DNA from: Pholis gunnellus
Taxonomy: Eukaryota; Chordata; Actinopteri; Perciformes; Pholidae
Assembly (NCBI GenBank): GCA_910591455.2
Contig: OU342811.1
Span: 3,142,022 to 3,206,021, forward strand
Length of the DNA: 64,000 nt
Reading direction: 5' to 3'
Made by a program: the position numbers and the translations under genes. The notes below the pieces were generated by a model. That model made no database searches and was not told the origin of the DNA. It saw nothing but the letters and a program-made list of their open reading frames with translations. Below, in pieces: positions 60,210 through 64,000 of the stretch. How positions within the stretch are numbered: position 1 is the first letter of the stretch; every line of letters starts with the position of its first letter.

Positions 60210-63191
60210 AATTAAAGCTGCAAGCAGCATTGACCGGGCCCTCGCACATTCACGCACGTCGAGGGTACTGGCAGGACTCTGGAGGACGCTGCCGTGCGTT
60301 TCTGTGACCATCAAACACTGCGTGCATGAGTTAGCTGATATTTCCTGCGTCGACCAGCAGCGTAACAAGATCGCGTTGACAGGTGTTAAGCCTCAAATGT
60401 GTTGAGGGTACCTCCAATACAATCATAAATGAAAGCCTGTTAAGATCATCAAGAAAATGAATGTGCGTGAATGTGCTTCAGGGTTAGTAACATAACAGAC
60501 TGTCAGTTTACTGGGATGGGGTTCAACTCCCTGCAGTGTCCTGCTGATTGGATTTGGACTTAGATGAAAGTTAACAAAACAGTAGAATCATGTGCTATTA
60601 CATGAACACATTAATTTAACACTGTTTTCATTTTAAGCTCTTCTGCAACATAAGATTGTAGTCTGAAGCATTCACTCTGACATTTAACCTGATTCTCAAG
60701 TAGAAGCTCTGGACAGATCATTTATACTAATGTCGACTGACATGGTTTGAAAACCCACTGTTATCTAACTTTTGCTCTCCAAGCATCTTAGTTTGCACAT
60801 ATTTAGATCAGAGAAGTCTTTTTCTCATGGTGTGCCCACAAACCCTTTTAATAAGTTCAGTGTTTGGGCCGCTGTATTTATAGAATCCAGCTTACGTCCG
60901 TGCTTATCAGTAGGGGGCGCTATGACTATGAGTTAATATTGAAATGCAGAAGTCCTAGAGTCATGACAGTCATCAAGCATGTCAAGTTTGGGACAGTTTT
61001 GACAAAGTACAGTCCAGTTACAACAGCTTGATGGATAATGGTGAACCATGTAAAATGGCTGCCACACCAAATCCACGTCGTTTGATGAAACCTAAAGGTT
61101 TTAGTAACTTTTAATCACTAAGGTCTTGAGATAGTTCTGACCAAATTCTAAGTTGATCTGATTAATTCCCTAGGAGGAGTTCGTTAAAGTAGAGCGCCTG
61201 GAAATTGCACAAACGACACTATAAATTCATACAAAATTCAAAATGGCTGACTTCTGGTTGGGTTTAGAGCTTAGACCCCTAAGACCTTTTTTTAAGTCTA
61301 TATGTGATACACCTACTTCCCAAATTTTATACATCTAGGTGAGACGTACTGCGAGGGCTGCATCGGCGAAATATTGTAGGGGGCGCTATTGAGCCGACTT
61401 GCCACTCTGACACATTAAAGTCACATCAGATAACTACATTCATGATTTTAAATGTGTTTGACAAGTTTTGTTATGTTTTGATCATTTTTAGCCCCTCAAA
61501 AACACCTTCATTTTTCATGGCGAAGAATGCGTTGCCACGGCAACAGCTTTTCACGAAACAACAAGTTTTGAGTAACTTTTCATCACAAAGGTCTTTAGAT
61601 TGTACTGACCAATTTTGAAGTTGATTCGATTATTTCCCTAGGAGGAGTTCGTTAAAGTGCAGCGCCTGGAAATGACAAAAACGACACTAGAAATTCAAAA
61701 TAAATTGAAAATGGGTGACTTCCGGTTGGGTTTAGAGCATGGTCCCAAGAGACTTTTATTTAAGTCCACATGTTATACATGTGCCCACCAAATTTTGTAA
61801 GTCTATGTGAAACGTAGTGCGAGGGCTGCTTCGTCGAAATGTTGTAGGGGGCGCTATTGAGCCGATTTGCCACTCTGAATGAATAAAATCATATTATATA
61901 ACTACATTTTGGGCTTGTAATCTGCGTGCCGAGTTTGCTTATGTTTCGAGCTTTTTAAGCCTCTCAAAACGACCTTCGTTTTTCACGGCGAAGACTGCGT
62001 CGCCACGGCAACGGCGTTTGACGAAACATCAAAAGCTTCATGAACTGGCATTATGAACTTCTTACATTTGTGTGGAAGTAGTTTGATGTTGATCTGATTT
62101 ACCTACTAAGAGAAACAAGGCAAAGTATAAAGTCTTTAACTTACTGTTACCAGTAGGTGGCGCTATGACTATGATTAAAAATTGGCCTGCAGATGTCTTC
62201 AGGCCTGGAGTCTAATCAAACATGTGAAATCTGGTAAAGATCTGATGATGTGGAGTCGAGTTACATCAGTTTATTCGTTCATGGCGAAGGATCGAAATTC
62301 GCCGAGCCGCTACGTCGCCGCCCTTCGACAACTTCTTACAATCTTCACAATGAAGCATGATCAAGGTCTTAAGGCTTTCCTGGCAACATTTGAGAGGGAT
62401 CTGATTAATCTGTGAGGAGCAGGATGTCAAAGTACAAAACGTACAACTTCCAGTTGCCAATAGGTGGCGCTCTTACTATGATTCAAAATTTTCATATAGA
62501 TGTGTTCTGAGTCAGGATGATATGACATATGAGAGATTTGGAGCAGATTAGACAATGTACGGCCGAGTTACAACAACTTCCTTTTTCATGGCGAATGGTG
62601 TTTTTTTGACGCCACGCCACGGATACATAGTACGATAACTTTTTGATCTTTGAGTATCATTTCACTGCCAAGGTCTCAAGAGCATACTGACCAAGTCTGA
62701 AGTCGATCGGGTTCAATCTCTAGGAGGAGTTTGTTAAAGTATGATGCCTTGAAACGGTCCAAAAACGTCATACACTTCAAAATGGCCGACTTCCTGTTTG
62801 GTTTAGTGAAAAATTCCAAGAGGATTTTTTGTACGCCCCATCACGTTCCACATACCTACCAAATTTCATACAGCTCGGTGAAACCCAATGTTGGGGCTAC
62901 TCAATAGGGGGCGCTAGCGAGCCAATATTTCATAACGCAGCTGGACACCCCAATCAGACTGCAATTTTCACAAATTCTGGCTTGCGTGCCAAATCTCGAA
63001 AACATTCCAGTATCCCAAGCACCTCCTTTTTACGAGGAAACCTGAAAAATAAGAAGAATAATAATAATAAACATTACGATTACAATAGGTCCTCCGCTCC
63101 GACTACGTCGGTGCTCGGGCCCTAATAATAATAATAAACATTACGATTACAATAGGTCCTCCGCTCCGACTACGTCGGTGCTCGGGCCCTA
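60210..63191 (+). mobile_element. non-coding interspersed element, copy 1, hairpin at each end
   Basis: Head ATTAAAGCTGCAAGCAGC (hairpin GCTGC-AA-GCAGC), followed by GGGCCCTCGCA. Tail (ATA)n, ACATTACGATTACAATAGG, the hairpin CCGAC-TAC-GTCGG, then TGCTCGGGCC and CTAA; the last 67 bp are present twice. No domain-bearing open frame. The interior is made of recurring modules (GGTGGCGCTATGAC, CTAGGAGGAGTTCGTTAAAG, AAAATGG..GACTT, GGGGGCGCTAT). Head and tail look like a common fish repeat; its class is unresolved, and a Helitron-like origin is possible. Confidence 0.7.
63058..63191 (+). repeat. 2 x 67-bp tandem duplication of the element tail
   Basis: ATAATAATAAACATTACGAT and the hairpin plus CTCGGGCCCTAA occur twice at an exact 67-bp offset (ACATTACG at 63071 and 63138). 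Confidence 0.9.
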
Positions 63192-64000
63192 ATTAAAGCT
63201 GCAAGCAGCGATGTACGGGCCCTCGCATCCTCCCGCACGTCGGGGGTACTGGCGGGATGCCGGCAGAAGCGGCCATAAATATCTGCGACCATCAGACAGC
63301 GAGCCCACAAGTTCGACGTATTTATAATGCTATTTTTATACTATCAAGTATAGACCACATCGTGTAAATCCAATTCAGTGTGTCACATAACGCTGTCTTC
63401 CTGTTGCCAGTAGGTGGCACTATGACTTTAAGTGGAAATTGGCTCATAGACATCCTCAGGCCATGACTATTATCAAGTATGGCAAGTTTGGGACAGATTT
63501 GAGCAAGTCCAGTGGAGTTACATCAGCTTGTTTAACGGCGAATCACTTAAAATGGCCGCCATGCCACGGCTACGCCATTCCAGCAAACGTAAAACTTTTA
63601 GTAACTTTTGATTGCAACAGTCTTTAGATTATACTGACCAAATATGAAGTGGATCTGACAAAGTCCCTAGGAGGAGTTCGTTAAAGTATAGCGACTAGAA
63701 AGCATGGGAAAATTCACACAAAAATGAAAATGGCCGACTTTCCGTTAATTTTAGAGCATGGTCGCAAGACATTTTTTTTTAAGTCTTCATATGATACACG
63801 TGCCTACCAAATTGCATACACGTAGGTCAAACGTAGCGCTGGAGCTGCGTTTTTGAATATTTGTAGGGGGCGCTATCGAGGCAATTTGAAAGTGTCAAGC
63901 CAAAAAGCCATATGAAATATTTATTTCCATCACCTATGACACCTTTGGAAAGTTCTAAGGCTTGTTGAGCATCCTAAGCCACAGAAAAATAAGCTTAATT
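63192..64000 (+). mobile_element. same element, copy 2, runs off the right edge
   Basis: Starts with the same head (ATTAAAGCTGCAAGCAGC then GGGCCCTCGCA) directly at the end of copy 1's duplicated tail, without spacer. Contains one set of the interior modules (63409, 63667, 63727, 63860). Confidence 0.7.

Noticed and set aside
63058..63191. Possible CRISPR-like repeats
   Set aside because: Only two copies in direct tandem with no spacers, in a vertebrate genome.
60168..63627. Short frames inside the hairpin-ended element
   Set aside because: All are under 100 codons, with no shared protein between the copies; the repeated words cross frames.

Overview
This is vertebrate nuclear DNA, almost certainly from a teleost fish. 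Two intron-split genes can be read by homology to known vertebrate proteins. Long (CA)n/(GT)n microsatellites, a tRNA-derived SINE, hAT elements, a Ty3/gypsy retrotransposon and an I/Nimb-like LINE relic match fish repeat content. There is no prokaryotic signature: no operons, no Shine-Dalgarno sites, no CRISPR array.

The minus strand from about 46.3 kb down to 9.57 kb carries the first 15 coding exons (812 codons) of brip1 (FANCJ/BACH1), an iron-sulfur DNA helicase of the Fanconi anaemia pathway. The Q motif, Walker A, all four Fe-S cysteines, the DEAH box and later helicase motifs are visible. All 15 exons join with matching phase and GT/AG sites. The last part of the helicase core and the C-terminal partner-binding region are not in the window, so the gene runs off the left edge through an intron longer than 9.5 kb.

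The plus strand from 49,336 to 55,307 carries a complete six-exon ppm1d (Wip1), a PP2C-family phosphatase of 555 residues ending in the conserved TVCVC tail. The two DNA-damage-response genes lie head to head, about 3 kb apart between start codons. The ppm1d side of that interval holds a perfect CRE palindrome and a perfect p53 half-site. The middle holds a decayed, internally deleted LINE.

Mobile DNA: brip1 coding intron 4 contains a hAT transposon (8-bp target duplication GTTACTGC). Inserted into it is a 4.25-kb Ty3/gypsy element with identical 186-bp LTRs and a 4-bp duplication (GTGG). Other introns hold a 315-bp hAT MITE (10,564-10,878), a SINE (about 25,652-25,862), a SINE-like tail in ppm1d intron 5, and dinucleotide tracts of more than 100 bp.

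The right-hand 7 kb, past ppm1d, is gene-free and repeat-built. It has diverged direct repeats (57.4-58.0 kb), a GA/CAGA tract (58.07-58.31 kb), and an 893-bp minisatellite of 36-bp units in which three units carry the same 69/72-bp insert. From 60.21 kb to the edge is a head-to-tail tandem of a non-coding interspersed element with hairpins at both ends. The last two are the best candidates for something poorly described. No new gene system was found, and none is claimed.
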